A stretch of 53,446 bases of DNA from Candidatus Zipacnadia bacterium (GCA_029820995.1 JALGUG010000021.1:1-53446); one strand, 5' to 3'. Counted from the stretch's first letter, positions 25,580 to 35,024 are shown. Notes: generated by a model not told the origin, from the sequence alone. Translations and numbers: made by a program.

Positions 25580-28354
25580 CTACCTGCCTCCTAACGCCTT
25601 CGCCGCGATCTCGTCGTTCGGCATCGTCTCAATCTCGTCCGTAAAGCACAGGCAATCCAGCCGCGGATTCACCTCGGCCTTACCGCCACCCTCCCGCGCA
25701 TAGATCCGAAACGTGAACGGGCCTTTCGGCAGCTTGAAGGTAATCGGCTGTCCCGGCGGCGCAGTTGTGCTCCCGCCGCCGCGCCCGGTCCAGTGCCACT
25801 TCTTGTCGTTAACGCCGCAGTTTCCCAGCACCTGCTTGCCCCCCAGCGTCACTTCCTCTCCCGGCTGCACGATCCCGAAGGACATATCCCCGCCCGTCGG
25901 ATACCGCACCCGCGCCCACAGCGTCCAGCGCCCCTCGTGCGGCAACTCCACCGTGTACTCACAGTACCAATCCTTCTGCTTGCCCAGCGCCGGCGCACCC
26001 GTGCAGACGATGAAGTCGCCCAGCGCCTCCGGGTCCTTCAGGCCCACCTTCGACCCCAAGGCCATCTCTCCCTCGAACCGCCGGCAGTCCTCGGCTCGCA
26101 CCCACACATACGCCGGCGGCCGCACGCGCAATTCCGCCTGCTCCAGCGCCTCCCGCACCTGCTCCGGCGTCAAGCCCGAGAACAGCAGCGTCGTCCGCTG
26201 ATGGCCGATCGGGACCAGCAGCTTCCCCTCCTCCGCTTTGGTCTCAATCGTCTTGCCTGAGAAGTCCGTCACACGCACCTTGCTCGGCTCTATCGGCAAT
26301 AGCACCTCCCCCTCGCGGAGGTAGTGCCACATCGTCGCCACAGCGCCGCCCGGCCGCGAGCCGACGAAGCACCGCACATCGTGCGTGCCCGCCACCTCGG
26401 GCACCTCGCTGACCTCCACGAACTCCGGCCGACCCTCGTACTGCAGCAGCACGAAGTCCTGGTCCAACTCTTGCAGCTTCTTCCGCGTCGCCTCCGGTAC
26501 GGCCCCGCTCATCCGGAGTCCCTCATAGGCCTTCACAATCTTGAGGATCTCCGGCGTCAGTACGTGTGCCTCCATCTGCGAGAAGCTCGTCTGCAGCGAG
26601 ATCGGGACATCATACCCCAGCGACTTGCACATCAGATACTCGATCTCGTCGAGCTGTAACCCGTCCGTGTTCTTCCCCTTCGGCCAGATGCCGAACCACC
26701 CCAGCTCGCCCGGCATCAGGTCCTGTCGCACCGACAGCATGTACCGCACCGACCTGTTAATGTGCGCCTTCACCGTCGGCCACTGCTCCACTGGGCGGCC
26801 GGAGATGATCGCCCCGTGCAGCGTGCTCAGGTACGTGTCCACCGTGGAGCTGCGGGCGAAGGAGTGCCACAGCAGGTGCGTCATGATCGTCCCCATGTGG
26901 ATGATCGGCCGCTTGCGGAACTTCCGCATAGCCGCCTCCTGGAACTTGGAGACGTAGTAGGAAAACCGCGTCCGCGGCACATCCTCGCCGCCGTCGAAAT
27001 ACACCATGTCGAACCCGCAGTAATTGAAGATCTGCGCAATGCGATCCGTGACCTCGTCCAGAAGATCCGTCTCCTGGTCAATGATGTACCCGTTGATGCA
27101 GCCGTCCACGCCGAAGTGGTAGCCCACCTCGCCCGCTCTGTGCGCCGCCGCCGTGGTGCCCCACGCTCCGCGCCGGCAGCCCAGAAACGTGTCGTACTTC
27201 CCCTCCGGGCCGATGGCTTCATACTGCACGATCTCGTGGCCCAGGACCACCTCTTGGTGCTTCTTGACCCCGCCCTCCCAGTACTTCTTCTTGCTCACCG
27301 GACTGCCCGGCCACTGCCCCAGCGAGCCGGTGCACCGAATCTCCCTTTGCTCTGCCGTGATGTCCTCCGCCAGGCTTGTCTTCATGTCCTTCCAAAACCG
27401 CATGTCCGGCACCGGCGTCACGTACGCGTCCCGCTTTGACACCTTGGACACGAAGGCGTGCATCCCGACCTTGATCCCCTGTGCGTGCAGCTTATCCACG
27501 AACTGCTTCAGCTCGTCCTCGTCGCGGAAGCGGTCCTGCCGAAAGGTGTAGTGGCCCACGGTCCGACACCACGAGCCCGAGCCCATCATCACTTGCTTGA
27601 AGCCTGTCTTCTCGCAATACTGAATCAGCCGGTCCGCATCCTTGGGCCCCAGCGTCAGGAACCAGTAGGACCCCCGCGCCAGGTCCGTCTCCTTGACCGG
27701 CACGCCGCGGGCGTCTTCGTTGGTCAGCAACCCGAACTCGTGGGAAGCCTTCTTCAGCAGCCGCCTGATCTCCGCCGTGGGACCGCAGATTAGCGCTGCG
27801 GACGCCCCCTCCATCTTCGGCCCCGGCGCATCCTGCGTGGCAGCGTCCAGAGTGGCATACTTACCCCTCCGGGCGCTGCAATCGCTCTGATGACTGGCCG
27901 CCATCAAACAGACCGAAGTCCGCTCGTCCCAGGCGATGTTCAGCCGCCGCCCGACATTCTGCGTGATTGCCACTGGAATGCTCACAAACCGCATCCGCTC
28001 CGGCCGCTGCCCGGCGAAGGATTTGAGCGCGAACACGATCCAGTCCGGCCCCGCATTAACCTCGTACGTCGCCTCCGTGTCCACGCCCTCGAACTTCACC
28101 TTGAGCTCAGTCCCCGCGAGCGCGGCCCCTGTGCAATTGTGGCCCTTCCCGTCAATCGTCGCCACTGCCAGCGGCATCCTCACTCCCGCCGGCATCAGCT
28201 CCCGCCCACTCGCCTTGTCCACTAGCGACCGCCACTGGGCGCTGTCGCTCAACACCATCCGCACCCGCGGGTTCTCCAGGGACACCTCCGCCTCGGCGGA
28301 ACCGGCCACGGATAGCAGCACAGTTAACACGGCGACAACACGTGCGCCTTTCAT
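25580..28354 (-). CDS. Large exported TIM-barrel glycosidase-like protein
   Basis: A 924-residue protein with a Sec signal (VVAVLTVLLSVAGSAEA, residues 5-22). An N-terminal beta-sandwich (about 23-200) precedes a barrel-like region (about 220-600) with the strands KVGMHAFV and GFDMVYFDGGED; the latter resembles the acidic strand end of clan GH-D alpha-galactosidases. A C-terminal beta-sandwich (about 680-760) and a carbohydrate-binding-like module (about 770-910, YVWVRAEDCRRFEGEM and GRWTLWARVRYP) follow. It probably acts on an extracellular glycan. The family cannot be fixed by eye. GGAGAG precedes the ATG. It is divergent from the esterase at 28611, with repeat copy 2 between them. Confidence 0.8.
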   Translation of the reverse strand: MKGARVVAVLTVLLSVAGSAEAEVSLENPRVRMVLSDSAQWRSLVDKASGRELMPAGVRMPLAVATIDGKGHNCTGAALAGTELKVKFEGVDTEATYEVNAGPDWIVFALKSFAGQRPERMRFVSIPVAITQNVGRRLNIAWDERTSVCLMAASHQSDCSARRGKYATLDAATQDAPGPKMEGASAALICGPTAEIRRLLKKASHEFGLLTNEDARGVPVKETDLARGSYWFLTLGPKDADRLIQYCEKTGFKQVMMGSGSWCRTVGHYTFRQDRFRDEDELKQFVDKLHAQGIKVGMHAFVSKVSKRDAYVTPVPDMRFWKDMKTSLAEDITAEQREIRCTGSLGQWPGSPVSKKKYWEGGVKKHQEVVLGHEIVQYEAIGPEGKYDTFLGCRRGAWGTTAAAHRAGEVGYHFGVDGCINGYIIDQETDLLDEVTDRIAQIFNYCGFDMVYFDGGEDVPRTRFSYYVSKFQEAAMRKFRKRPIIHMGTIMTHLLWHSFARSSTVDTYLSTLHGAIISGRPVEQWPTVKAHINRSVRYMLSVRQDLMPGELGWFGIWPKGKNTDGLQLDEIEYLMCKSLGYDVPISLQTSFSQMEAHVLTPEILKIVKAYEGLRMSGAVPEATRKKLQELDQDFVLLQYEGRPEFVEVSEVPEVAGTHDVRCFVGSRPGGAVATMWHYLREGEVLLPIEPSKVRVTDFSGKTIETKAEEGKLLVPIGHQRTTLLFSGLTPEQVREALEQAELRVRPPAYVWVRAEDCRRFEGEMALGSKVGLKDPEALGDFIVCTGAPALGKQKDWYCEYTVELPHEGRWTLWARVRYPTGGDMSFGIVQPGEEVTLGGKQVLGNCGVNDKKWHWTGRGGGSTTAPPGQPITFKLPKGPFTFRIYAREGGGKAEVNPRLDCLCFTDEIETMPNDEIAAKALGGR

Positions 28355-28396
28355 CTCATCTCTCCTGCCTTCGTCCTGGTCCCGATCCTAAAAAGA

Positions 28397-28470
28397 TCCT
28401 CCATAACCCCCATAGGGCCGCGTTTACGCGCGACCGCCGTTGGCCGTTGAGGTTATGGAGCCACTTCTAG
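28397..28470 (+). repeat. Structured intergenic repeat, copy 2
   Basis: The outer arms CTCCATAACC (28399-28408) and GGTTATGGAG (28451-28460) are exactly complementary. The inner part contains CGCGTTTACGCG, then CCGTTGGCCGTTGA. Compared with copy 3, both arms carry matching changes (TTTC/GAAA versus CTCC/GGAG), so pairing is kept. It lies in the divergent promoter region between the 25580 and 28611 genes. Confidence 0.85.
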
Positions 28471-28610
28471 CCTTCGCCTAGACCTTTCCCGCCAAACATG
28501 CTGCTGACCTCTGCCCGCGGTCCTGTGGAGGTGTCTGCCCCGCGACAAAGAAATTATCAAAGCTTTTGACGTGTTTGGGCCGAGCCTTGCTACATCTTTC
28601 GGAGGACATC

Positions 28611-29264
28611 ATGAGCGGGTTTGCAGTGCAGTCCGGTCAGACTTTTCTCTTTATCGGCGATAGCATTACGGACGCCGGCCGCCGCGCCGCCGCGGCTCCC
28701 ATGGGCGAGGGCTACGCCGCCCTCTTCCGGGACCTCGTTATGGCGCACTACCCCGACCTGGACATCACCTTCATCAACAAGGGCCTCGGCGGCAACCGCA
28801 TCACCGACTTGCGCGAACGCTGGCACGACGACGTCATCCGCCACAAGCCTGACTGGCTCTCCGTACACATCGGCATCAACGACGTTCACTCCTTCCTACG
28901 AGATCCGGGAACCGGCGTCGCGCCCTATCAGTTCCGCGAGGACTACACCTGGATCTTGCAGCAGACCAAACAACACACCAGTGCCGAGATCATCCTGCTG
29001 GATCCCTTCTACATCAGCCTGGACGAGTCCGGCCAGACCTTCCGCAGTCGAGTCAACAACCTCATCCCTCAGTACATCGAGACCGTCCACCAGATGAGTG
29101 AGCAGTTCGACACCCGCCTAATCAAGTTGGATGACATCTTCAAAGCCCACCTCAAGTACCGCGACAGTGAGAGCTTCTGCGCCGAGCCCGTCCATCCTGG
29201 TCGTACCGGCCATCTCATCATCGCCTCGGCCCTGTTCGACGCCCTGTTGGAGTCAGCCGATTGA
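28611..29264 (+). CDS. SGNH/GDSL hydrolase
   Basis: A 217-residue esterase. The ATG at 28611 has GGAGG five bases upstream. The four SGNH blocks are visible: FIGDSITDAGRR (catalytic Ser in GDSI, about residue 19), GLGGNRI (Gly), HIGINDVHS (Asn) and EPVHPGRTGH (Asp/His pair near the C-terminus). No signal peptide is seen, so it should be cytoplasmic. Members deacylate or deacetylate small esters such as acetylated sugars, in keeping with the sulfatase and glycosidase-like genes nearby; the exact substrate is unknown. Confidence 0.92.
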   Translation: MSGFAVQSGQTFLFIGDSITDAGRRAAAAPMGEGYAALFRDLVMAHYPDLDITFINKGLGGNRITDLRERWHDDVIRHKPDWLSVHIGINDVHSFLRDPGTGVAPYQFREDYTWILQQTKQHTSAEIILLDPFYISLDESGQTFRSRVNNLIPQYIETVHQMSEQFDTRLIKLDDIFKAHLKYRDSESFCAEPVHPGRTGHLIIASALFDALLESAD

Positions 29265-29547
29265 CCGTGTCATCCAGCCGAGCCGCCGGACTGGGGCCCT
29301 TGACCCCCGATCCAACGTAGCCACCGCCCCGCCTCCCCTTGGCTGCCCTCACTTCACGATCTTGTTACACTTTTCCCCGCGTGCCCCGCTCCGAGCACTG
29401 AAGCCGCCCGTCTCTTCCCCCGCTGCCGCATCTTGCGATTCCCCTGAAGAACCGCGCGTAACACACTTGTGTCCCTCGCGAGAAAAAAGCGCAGACGGCA
29501 GTGAAGAAAACCGTGTGAATGTGGTAGCGCTCCGTGGTATAAGTCCC

Positions 29548-29659
29548 TTGGCAGAAGTCGAACTGTGGGCTTTGTGTCGTTCTCAACTAGCCCCCGCCGG
29601 GCCTTTCTAAGGCCCGCTCCCCCCGCAGCCCGGGCCCTCGCCAGCTCGGGCTGCTTTTT
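29548..29659 (+). ncRNA. Candidate small RNA
   Basis: An extended -10 (TGG then TATAAG at 29538-29543) is followed by about 110 bases with no convincing reading frame. These hold a perfect 8-bp hairpin (29598-29616, CGGGCCTT-TCT-AAGGCCCG) and then a Rho-independent terminator. It does not match 4.5S RNA, 6S RNA or tmRNA hallmarks known to me. The alternative is that the hairpins only terminate esterase transcription, which ends 280 bases earlier. The first part of the gap (29265-29530) holds nothing else recognisable. Confidence 0.4.
29625..29659 (+). terminator. Rho-independent terminator
   Basis: GCAGCCCG (29625-29632) pairs with CGGGCTGC (29647-29654) and is followed by TTTTT. It insulates the fpg promoter that begins 28 bases later. 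Confidence 0.8.
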
Positions 29660-29686
29660 CGGTCCACAACGCGGTTGCCTCACCGG

Positions 29687-29715
29687 TTGACCCTCGCCTC
29701 CAGCGGCGCTATACT
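29687..29715 (+). promoter_or_regulatory. Sigma70 promoter of the first fpg gene
   Basis: TTGACC at 29687-29692 and TATACT at 29710-29715 with a 17-base spacer, 39 bases before the ATG. Confidence 0.7.
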
Positions 29716-29754
29716 CGGTCCATCCTTGTCCACTTCTTCCGGGAGCTGCCTGCC

Positions 29755-30600
29755 ATGCCCGAGCTTCCCGAACTCGAAGTCCTTCGCCGTGGCCTCGAAG
29801 ACGAGGTGATCGGCAAGACCGTCTCCGACGCCATCGTCAACAAACAGCCCTGCGTCAACCCCAAGCCGCCCGCCTATCAGAAGGCCATGGTAGGCGCCAA
29901 GATCACCGCCGCACGCCGTAACGGCAAGATCGTGCTCCTGGACCTCGACAATGGCCATACCCTCTTGCTCCACTTGGGCCTCGGTGGCCGGATCGTCCTG
30001 CGCGATTCGCTCCTCCACGACCCGGACCAGGCCCAGATCGTCATCGCCTTCCAGGATGGCTCCGCCCTTCACGCCGAGCGACTCATGTTCGGCAATATTC
30101 ACGTCCTACCGACTGACAAGCTAAACGCCGACCCGCGCATCGGCAACGCCGGACCCGACGCCCTGGACGAGCTGCCCGCCGCCGCCCAGCTCCGCGACAT
30201 CTACGGCAAGCGCAAGAGCGCCCTCAAGGCGCTGCTCCTGGACCAATCCGCCCTTTCCGGTATCGGCAACATGTACTCCAACGAGATCCTCCACCGTGCC
30301 CGCCTGCATCCGCAGACGCTCGGCGCTCAGCTCAGCGACGCGGAGCTCCAGCGCCTGCATGACGCCATCCACGACGCCCTCACGGCGGCCATCGCCGACG
30401 GTGGTGCCTCCGAGACCAACTTTACCGACCTTCACGGCAACAAGGGACGGCACTTGGAGCATCTGCGCGTCCATGGCCGAGCCGGCGAGGCTTGCCCGGA
30501 GTGTGGCACGACCATCAAGGAACTCCGCGTCAGCGGCCGGCCGACCTTCATCTGCCCCAGGTGCCAGCGCAAGAAGCCGGTGCGCAGGAGGAAGAAGTAG
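29755..30600 (+). CDS. Formamidopyrimidine-DNA glycosylase family protein (copy 1)
   Basis: A 281-residue Fpg/Nei-family enzyme. It has the PELPELE N-terminus (Pro2 is the Schiff-base nucleophile and Glu3 the acid), a RRNGKIVLLDL strand with the conserved lysine, HLGLGG, and the helix-two-turn-helix ALLLDQSALSGIGNMYSNEILHRARLHP. A complete four-cysteine zinc finger ends the protein (CPECG ... CPRC) with a basic tail RRRKK. It excises oxidised purines. It differs clearly from the second copy at 34209-35024, which has an altered finger. The sequence E-LEVLRRGLEDEVIGKTV and the intact finger suggest a diverged Fpg-like subgroup. It has its own promoter and precedes the GreA-fusion gene by 160 bases. 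Confidence 0.92.
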   Translation: MPELPELEVLRRGLEDEVIGKTVSDAIVNKQPCVNPKPPAYQKAMVGAKITAARRNGKIVLLDLDNGHTLLLHLGLGGRIVLRDSLLHDPDQAQIVIAFQDGSALHAERLMFGNIHVLPTDKLNADPRIGNAGPDALDELPAAAQLRDIYGKRKSALKALLLDQSALSGIGNMYSNEILHRARLHPQTLGAQLSDAELQRLHDAIHDALTAAIADGGASETNFTDLHGNKGRHLEHLRVHGRAGEACPECGTTIKELRVSGRPTFICPRCQRKKPVRRRKK

Positions 30601-30760
30601 CGCTGCCTCGCCTCTTGGGAACGCCCGCTGCCTGTCGTAATCCTTGCTCGCTTGCGCACAAGCCGAACTCCACGTCCCCCGGAAGGTCGCGGCGGGCCGC
30701 AGGCGGAAATGTCGTTATCTCTAAGTGCGCACACACGCGAACACATCTGGCCCAGGAAAC

Positions 30761-33439
30761 ATGGAATCAGCCACGCTCAACAGAATTGAAGCACTCCTTG
30801 CCGGGCCTGCGGGCCTGTCGGCAAACGACCGCGACGAGCTCCGGGCCGCCCTCGAGCAGGCCCGCCAGGACGGCGTACTCGAAGCCGCCGCCCACGGCAT
30901 CGAGGCCATGCTCCAGGATGACCGCGGCAACGTTCGCCTGCAGTACGCCGCCGCCGTCGCTCGGGAGCTCACGGGCAATGCCGCGGGCGCCGCGAATCTC
31001 TACTTGCAGCTTGGCCGGCAGTTCTCCACACAAGAAGACTGGGCGGCGGTCCGCGAAGTCTGCCTCCGTGGCCTCCCACTCGGGCCCGATCAGCGCTTCG
31101 TCGCCATGCTGCTGGCCGCCTGGCAGCATCTCCCCGACGACCTCGCCCGCGGCCAGGACCTCCAACTCGCCCGCGATACCTGCCCCGACGCCCCGCAGCT
31201 CCTGTGGCTCGCCAGTCAAGAGGCCGATGCCGCCCAGCAGCCCGAAAAAGCCACGCAACTGGCGCTCGCCGCGGTTCGCCGCTTCGTCGAGTCCGGCTTG
31301 CCGGACGAAGCCGAGGAGCCGCTGCTCCGCGCGCTTGAAGCCGAGTCCGAGCCCGCCTGCCGGCAACTCATCGAGATCCTCCCCCAAATGGCGCGTGCCA
31401 ATCAGGCCGACCTGCTGACGACCACCATTGATCTGCTCCAGCCCGGCGCCGAGCGGTTCGGCCTCGGCCGCGAACTGGCCGAAGTCCTTGAGCGCACAAT
31501 CCTTGCCTCCGACCAGTGGCTCGGCCTCAAGCCCGCCTACCTGGCGGCTCGCGAGCTGCAAATCGGCTCCCAGAGCGCCCAGCTCTTCTTCGACGCCTCC
31601 GGCCTCGCCGACAACGACACGCCCTTTGCCCAGGCAGTTGATCGGTTCCGCGAACTCGCCCGGTTCCTGCCTGGCACTTATGTGGAGCACGCCGGTTGGG
31701 GTGTCGGTCGCGTCACGGCTAATGACACTGCCACTCTGACCGTTGACTTCGCCGGCAAGCCCGCTCACCGGATTGACCTGGCCATCGCCCAGCGATCCTT
31801 GCGGCCCATCGCTTCGGATTCCCTTCGCGCCCTCCTGTTCCGCGACCGCGAGACCATCTTGCGCGAGAGAGATCAGAGCCCTGCCGACCTCCTCGTGCGC
31901 AGCCTGCGGGAAATCCCCGGCGGGACGGACGACGGCGCACCCCTGGCCGAGATCAAGCAGTTCCTCGTCGGCACTGTCCTCGCTGCCGAGGAGTGGTCCG
32001 CCTGGTGGAAGAAGGCGCGCGCTGCCATCGAGGCCGACCCGCGCATTGACGATTCCCAGGCCTTCCGCCAGGTCTATCGTCTGGCCTCAGCGGACAGCCC
32101 GGCGAACGTCGAGCTACCGCCGCTCGACCGCACCAAAGGCCTCGCCGGCGCCCTGACGATGATCCGTCGGTTCCTGAAGCAACATCCCGACCTCGAGCCG
32201 CAGGCGCGCGAAGCCTACGCCGCCCAACTAGCCCGCTGGGCCGCTACTGCGGACTCCGCCGACGATCGAATGCGCGCACTGCCGTTGCTCTGTCGCTGGC
32301 TGCCCGAACGCCGCGCCGAGTGGAGTGCCGCTGCCGCACAGGCCACCCATCACGGCACAAGCGTTACGGTCGCTCACAGCGCCGAAGACCAACGGACGCT
32401 GCTTGACCTTGCCGCCGAGACCGACACGTGGCAACCTGCCGCCTTCTTCGCCCTGGCCTCTCGCTTCCGCGACGTGCGCACCCGAGCGTTGGAACTGCTG
32501 GCTCAGCGCCTCGGCGATCAACTGGCCGACGCTGTTACGGCTCTGCTGCGTGCCGGCGACCAACATGACACGGTGGTCCTGGCGACCGCAAACCTCGTCC
32601 TGCGCGATGCCTTCCCGCTAGCCCCCGGCCATGCCGTCAGTCCCTGGGATGTCCTGGCTGCTCTCCTCCGCTTAGCCGCAACACGGCCCTCTGCCAGATC
32701 CGATGCCGTGCACAAGCTGCTGTCCCCTCAAGGCAAGCTCGCCGCCCGGCTGGCCGCCGCTCCGGGCCCGCCGGAAGCCCTCAACGCCGTACGCGCCGCC
32801 CTCGACCGCCTCCGGCCCGGCGAGGCTGCGACCCTCGAGCTCACAGCCTTGTTGCAGGCCTCCGCCCATCCCGAACTGGCCCGTGCGCTCACCACTCCCG
32901 AACAGCAAGCCCCGCACGACAACGGCCTCTTGGCCCTCTATGACGATCCGCGCATCACTCTGATGACGCGAGAAACACAGCGGCGTGAACAGGCGCGGAT
33001 TGACGACATGAAATACCAGATGAGCGTGACCATTCCGCGCGAGATCGCCGAGGCCCGTGCTCTCGGAGACCTCAGCGAGAACGCCGAGTTCGATGCCGCC
33101 AGGCAAAAGCAGGGCGTGGTCAACGCCATGCTGCAGACTGCGCTGCGTCAGATGGAGGGCGTGCGTCTGATTGAGGACCTGGAGATTCCCGAGGGTGAGG
33201 TCCACGTCGGCACCGAAGCCTTAGTACGCGACCTGGCCGACAACAGCGAGCGCCGCGTCTGGATCCTCGGCGACCACGAGGGGCACTACGGCGAGGAAGT
33301 CGTCTCGTACCGTGCTCCTCTGGGCCGTGCCTTGCTCGGCCATCGCCCGGGCGACACGATCGAGGTCCAGCTACCGGACCGGACCACAACGATGCAGATT
33401 ATTTCCGTGCGCCATCGCCTGCCGCCCAACAACCTGTAG
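30761..33439 (+). CDS. Transcript-cleavage factor GreA domain fused to a long helical N-terminal region
   Basis: An 892-residue protein. Residues about 1-290 and 350-740 are alanine- and leucine-rich helices resembling TPR or HEAT repeats. Near residue 305-345 is a small beta segment (HAGWGVGRV...LTVDF) like that in the extended GreA of Chlamydiae. The C-terminal GreA module (about 745-892) has the coiled-coil tip GDLSENAEF near 768-776, keeping the Asp and Glu that reach into RNA polymerase, and a C-terminal FKBP-like domain (GEEVVSYRAPLGRALLGHRPGD). It should rescue backtracked polymerase; the long extension may dock partners. The ATG follows AGGAAAC. No separate greA is seen here. Confidence 0.88.
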   Translation: MESATLNRIEALLAGPAGLSANDRDELRAALEQARQDGVLEAAAHGIEAMLQDDRGNVRLQYAAAVARELTGNAAGAANLYLQLGRQFSTQEDWAAVREVCLRGLPLGPDQRFVAMLLAAWQHLPDDLARGQDLQLARDTCPDAPQLLWLASQEADAAQQPEKATQLALAAVRRFVESGLPDEAEEPLLRALEAESEPACRQLIEILPQMARANQADLLTTTIDLLQPGAERFGLGRELAEVLERTILASDQWLGLKPAYLAARELQIGSQSAQLFFDASGLADNDTPFAQAVDRFRELARFLPGTYVEHAGWGVGRVTANDTATLTVDFAGKPAHRIDLAIAQRSLRPIASDSLRALLFRDRETILRERDQSPADLLVRSLREIPGGTDDGAPLAEIKQFLVGTVLAAEEWSAWWKKARAAIEADPRIDDSQAFRQVYRLASADSPANVELPPLDRTKGLAGALTMIRRFLKQHPDLEPQAREAYAAQLARWAATADSADDRMRALPLLCRWLPERRAEWSAAAAQATHHGTSVTVAHSAEDQRTLLDLAAETDTWQPAAFFALASRFRDVRTRALELLAQRLGDQLADAVTALLRAGDQHDTVVLATANLVLRDAFPLAPGHAVSPWDVLAALLRLAATRPSARSDAVHKLLSPQGKLAARLAAAPGPPEALNAVRAALDRLRPGEAATLELTALLQASAHPELARALTTPEQQAPHDNGLLALYDDPRITLMTRETQRREQARIDDMKYQMSVTIPREIAEARALGDLSENAEFDAARQKQGVVNAMLQTALRQMEGVRLIEDLEIPEGEVHVGTEALVRDLADNSERRVWILGDHEGHYGEEVVSYRAPLGRALLGHRPGDTIEVQLPDRTTTMQIISVRHRLPPNNL

Positions 33440-33491
33440 CAGCGGCCTTCAGCCGCGAGCTACTCAGCGTTCTCAACAAGGAGGCCGTCCA

Positions 33492-34148
33492 GTGCCCGAC
33501 AGGCATGAGAGTCTCAAGCGGATCATTGATACTGGGATTACGGCTGTCATTCGAGCCAAAAGCTCAGCCTACCTGATCGAAGTTGCGGACGCGATCAAGG
33601 CGGGCGGCGTGGATTGCATTGAGGTCACGATGACCACGCCCGATGCGCTGCGCGTCATCGAGGAGACGAGCAAGAAGTACGGGGATGAAGTCCTGATTGG
33701 CGTCGGCTCGGTCCTCGACGCCGAGACCTGTCGGGCGGCGATTCTCGCCGGCGCGCAATTCGTGGTCGGGCCCACGCTGAACTTCGAGATGATCGAGATG
33801 GCCCACCGCTACGACAAGCCCGCGGTCCCGGGCACGTACAGCCCCACGGAGATCATCAACGCCTGGTCCGCCGGCGCGGACCTCGTGAAGGTCTTCCCGG
33901 CGACCAGCCTGGGCCCTAAGTACTTCAAGGACGTGCTCGCGCCGCTGCCGCAGGTGAAGCTCGTGCCGACCGGTGGTGTCAACTTGGATACCGCAGGCGA
34001 ATTCATCAAGGCCGGGGCCGTCGCTCTGTGCGTGGGCAGCGCGATGATTGATAAACAGGCCGTGGCCGAGAAGCGCTTCGACGTCGTCACCCAGACAGCC
34101 GCGAAGTTCGTGCAGGTCGTCAAGCAGGCGCGAGCCGAGAAGACCTGA
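33492..34148 (+). CDS. KDPG/KHG-type aldolase
   Basis: A 218-residue class I aldolase. The GTG start at 33492 is supported by AAGGAGG seven bases upstream. Active-site residues are E44 in CIEVTMTTP, the GVGSVLD strand, and the Schiff-base lysine K133 in DLVKVFPA; PTGGVN binds phosphate. It cleaves 2-keto-3-deoxy-6-phosphogluconate or a related keto-deoxy sugar phosphate to pyruvate and an aldehyde, and so fits a cell that degrades uronic acids or sugar acids. No kinase or dehydratase partner adjoins it, so the exact substrate (KDPG, KDPGal or KHG) is open. Confidence 0.92.
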   Translation: MPDRHESLKRIIDTGITAVIRAKSSAYLIEVADAIKAGGVDCIEVTMTTPDALRVIEETSKKYGDEVLIGVGSVLDAETCRAAILAGAQFVVGPTLNFEMIEMAHRYDKPAVPGTYSPTEIINAWSAGADLVKVFPATSLGPKYFKDVLAPLPQVKLVPTGGVNLDTAGEFIKAGAVALCVGSAMIDKQAVAEKRFDVVTQTAAKFVQVVKQARAEKT

Positions 34149-34208
34149 GGATGTGATTCTTCGGTCCGTTGACGCCTTCCGTCTGCAGGACCGTCTGCCG
34201 CAACGGCC

Positions 34209-35024
34209 TCAACGCTCCGTCGAGCGTTCCGGCTGGCACACCGGACACACGTACGTGCTCCGGTTGTTGTGCACCATCCGCACGATTACGCCCGGGCACC
34301 CGCGCCCCCGCAGCCGCGACTGGTAGTTGCCCGGCTTGCCGTTGCCGGCGCGGTAGTCGCTGATCGTGGTGCCCCGATAGCGAATCGCTTCCCGGAGCAC
34401 CCGCTGAATCGCCGAGCCCAAACGCCGCACCTGCTGGGCCGTCAGCTCGCAGCAAACGGTATCGGGGTGCAAGCGGGCGCGGTACATGATTTCCGAGGCA
34501 TAGATGTTGCCGATGCCCGCGAGGTGCTTCTGATTGAGCAGGAAGCTCTTCAGGGCGCTCCGCCGGCGGAGCAGCCCGCTCAGCGCAGACTGAAGACGCC
34601 CCCCGAACGCGAGAACATCCGGCCCGATGTTGCGCAAGGTGATTGCTTGGGCCAGGTCCGCGGTCCGAATCAGCTCCAGTGTCCCGAGACAGCGCACGTC
34701 CACGAACCGCAGCTCCCCACCGTCCTCGAACTCCCAGACAGCGCGTGTATGCTCCGGACGGCGGCGCTCGCGCGTCGCGCAGAGCTGCCCGGTCATCCGC
34801 AGGTGTACGATCAGCGTTCGCCCGCCCGACAGTTCTATCAGGATCGCCTTGCCCCGCCGCGTGACGCCGAGGATCTCTCGCCCGTGAAGCGCCGGCGCCA
34901 TCCCACGCCGGCTCACGCTTACCAGGATCCGGTCCCGGAAGATCCGTGTGTGAGCGATGCGCCGGCCGACAATGGCCTGGCGCAGATCGCGGCACACCGT
35001 TTCCACTTCGGGAAGTTCAGGCAT
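34209..35024 (-). CDS. mutM: Formamidopyrimidine-DNA glycosylase (copy 2) with altered zinc finger
   Basis: A 271-residue Fpg-type enzyme starting at ATG 35024, giving the canonical PELPEVETVCRDL N-terminus. Also visible are RRGKAILIEL (conserved lysine), HLRMTGQL, RFVDVRCLGTLEL and the helix-turn-helix LLNQKHLAGIGNIYASEIMYRARLHP. The GTTISDYRAGNGKPGNYQ segment is the Fpg lesion loop. In the C-terminal finger the first pair is reduced to one cysteine (RGRGCPGVIVR), while the second pair CPVC remains, so metal binding is doubtful. It lies 74 bases downstream of the MrfA-type helicase gene on the same strand and may be co-transcribed as a repair unit. Confidence 0.93.
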   Translation of the reverse strand: MPELPEVETVCRDLRQAIVGRRIAHTRIFRDRILVSVSRRGMAPALHGREILGVTRRGKAILIELSGGRTLIVHLRMTGQLCATRERRRPEHTRAVWEFEDGGELRFVDVRCLGTLELIRTADLAQAITLRNIGPDVLAFGGRLQSALSGLLRRRSALKSFLLNQKHLAGIGNIYASEIMYRARLHPDTVCCELTAQQVRRLGSAIQRVLREAIRYRGTTISDYRAGNGKPGNYQSRLRGRGCPGVIVRMVHNNRSTYVCPVCQPERSTER

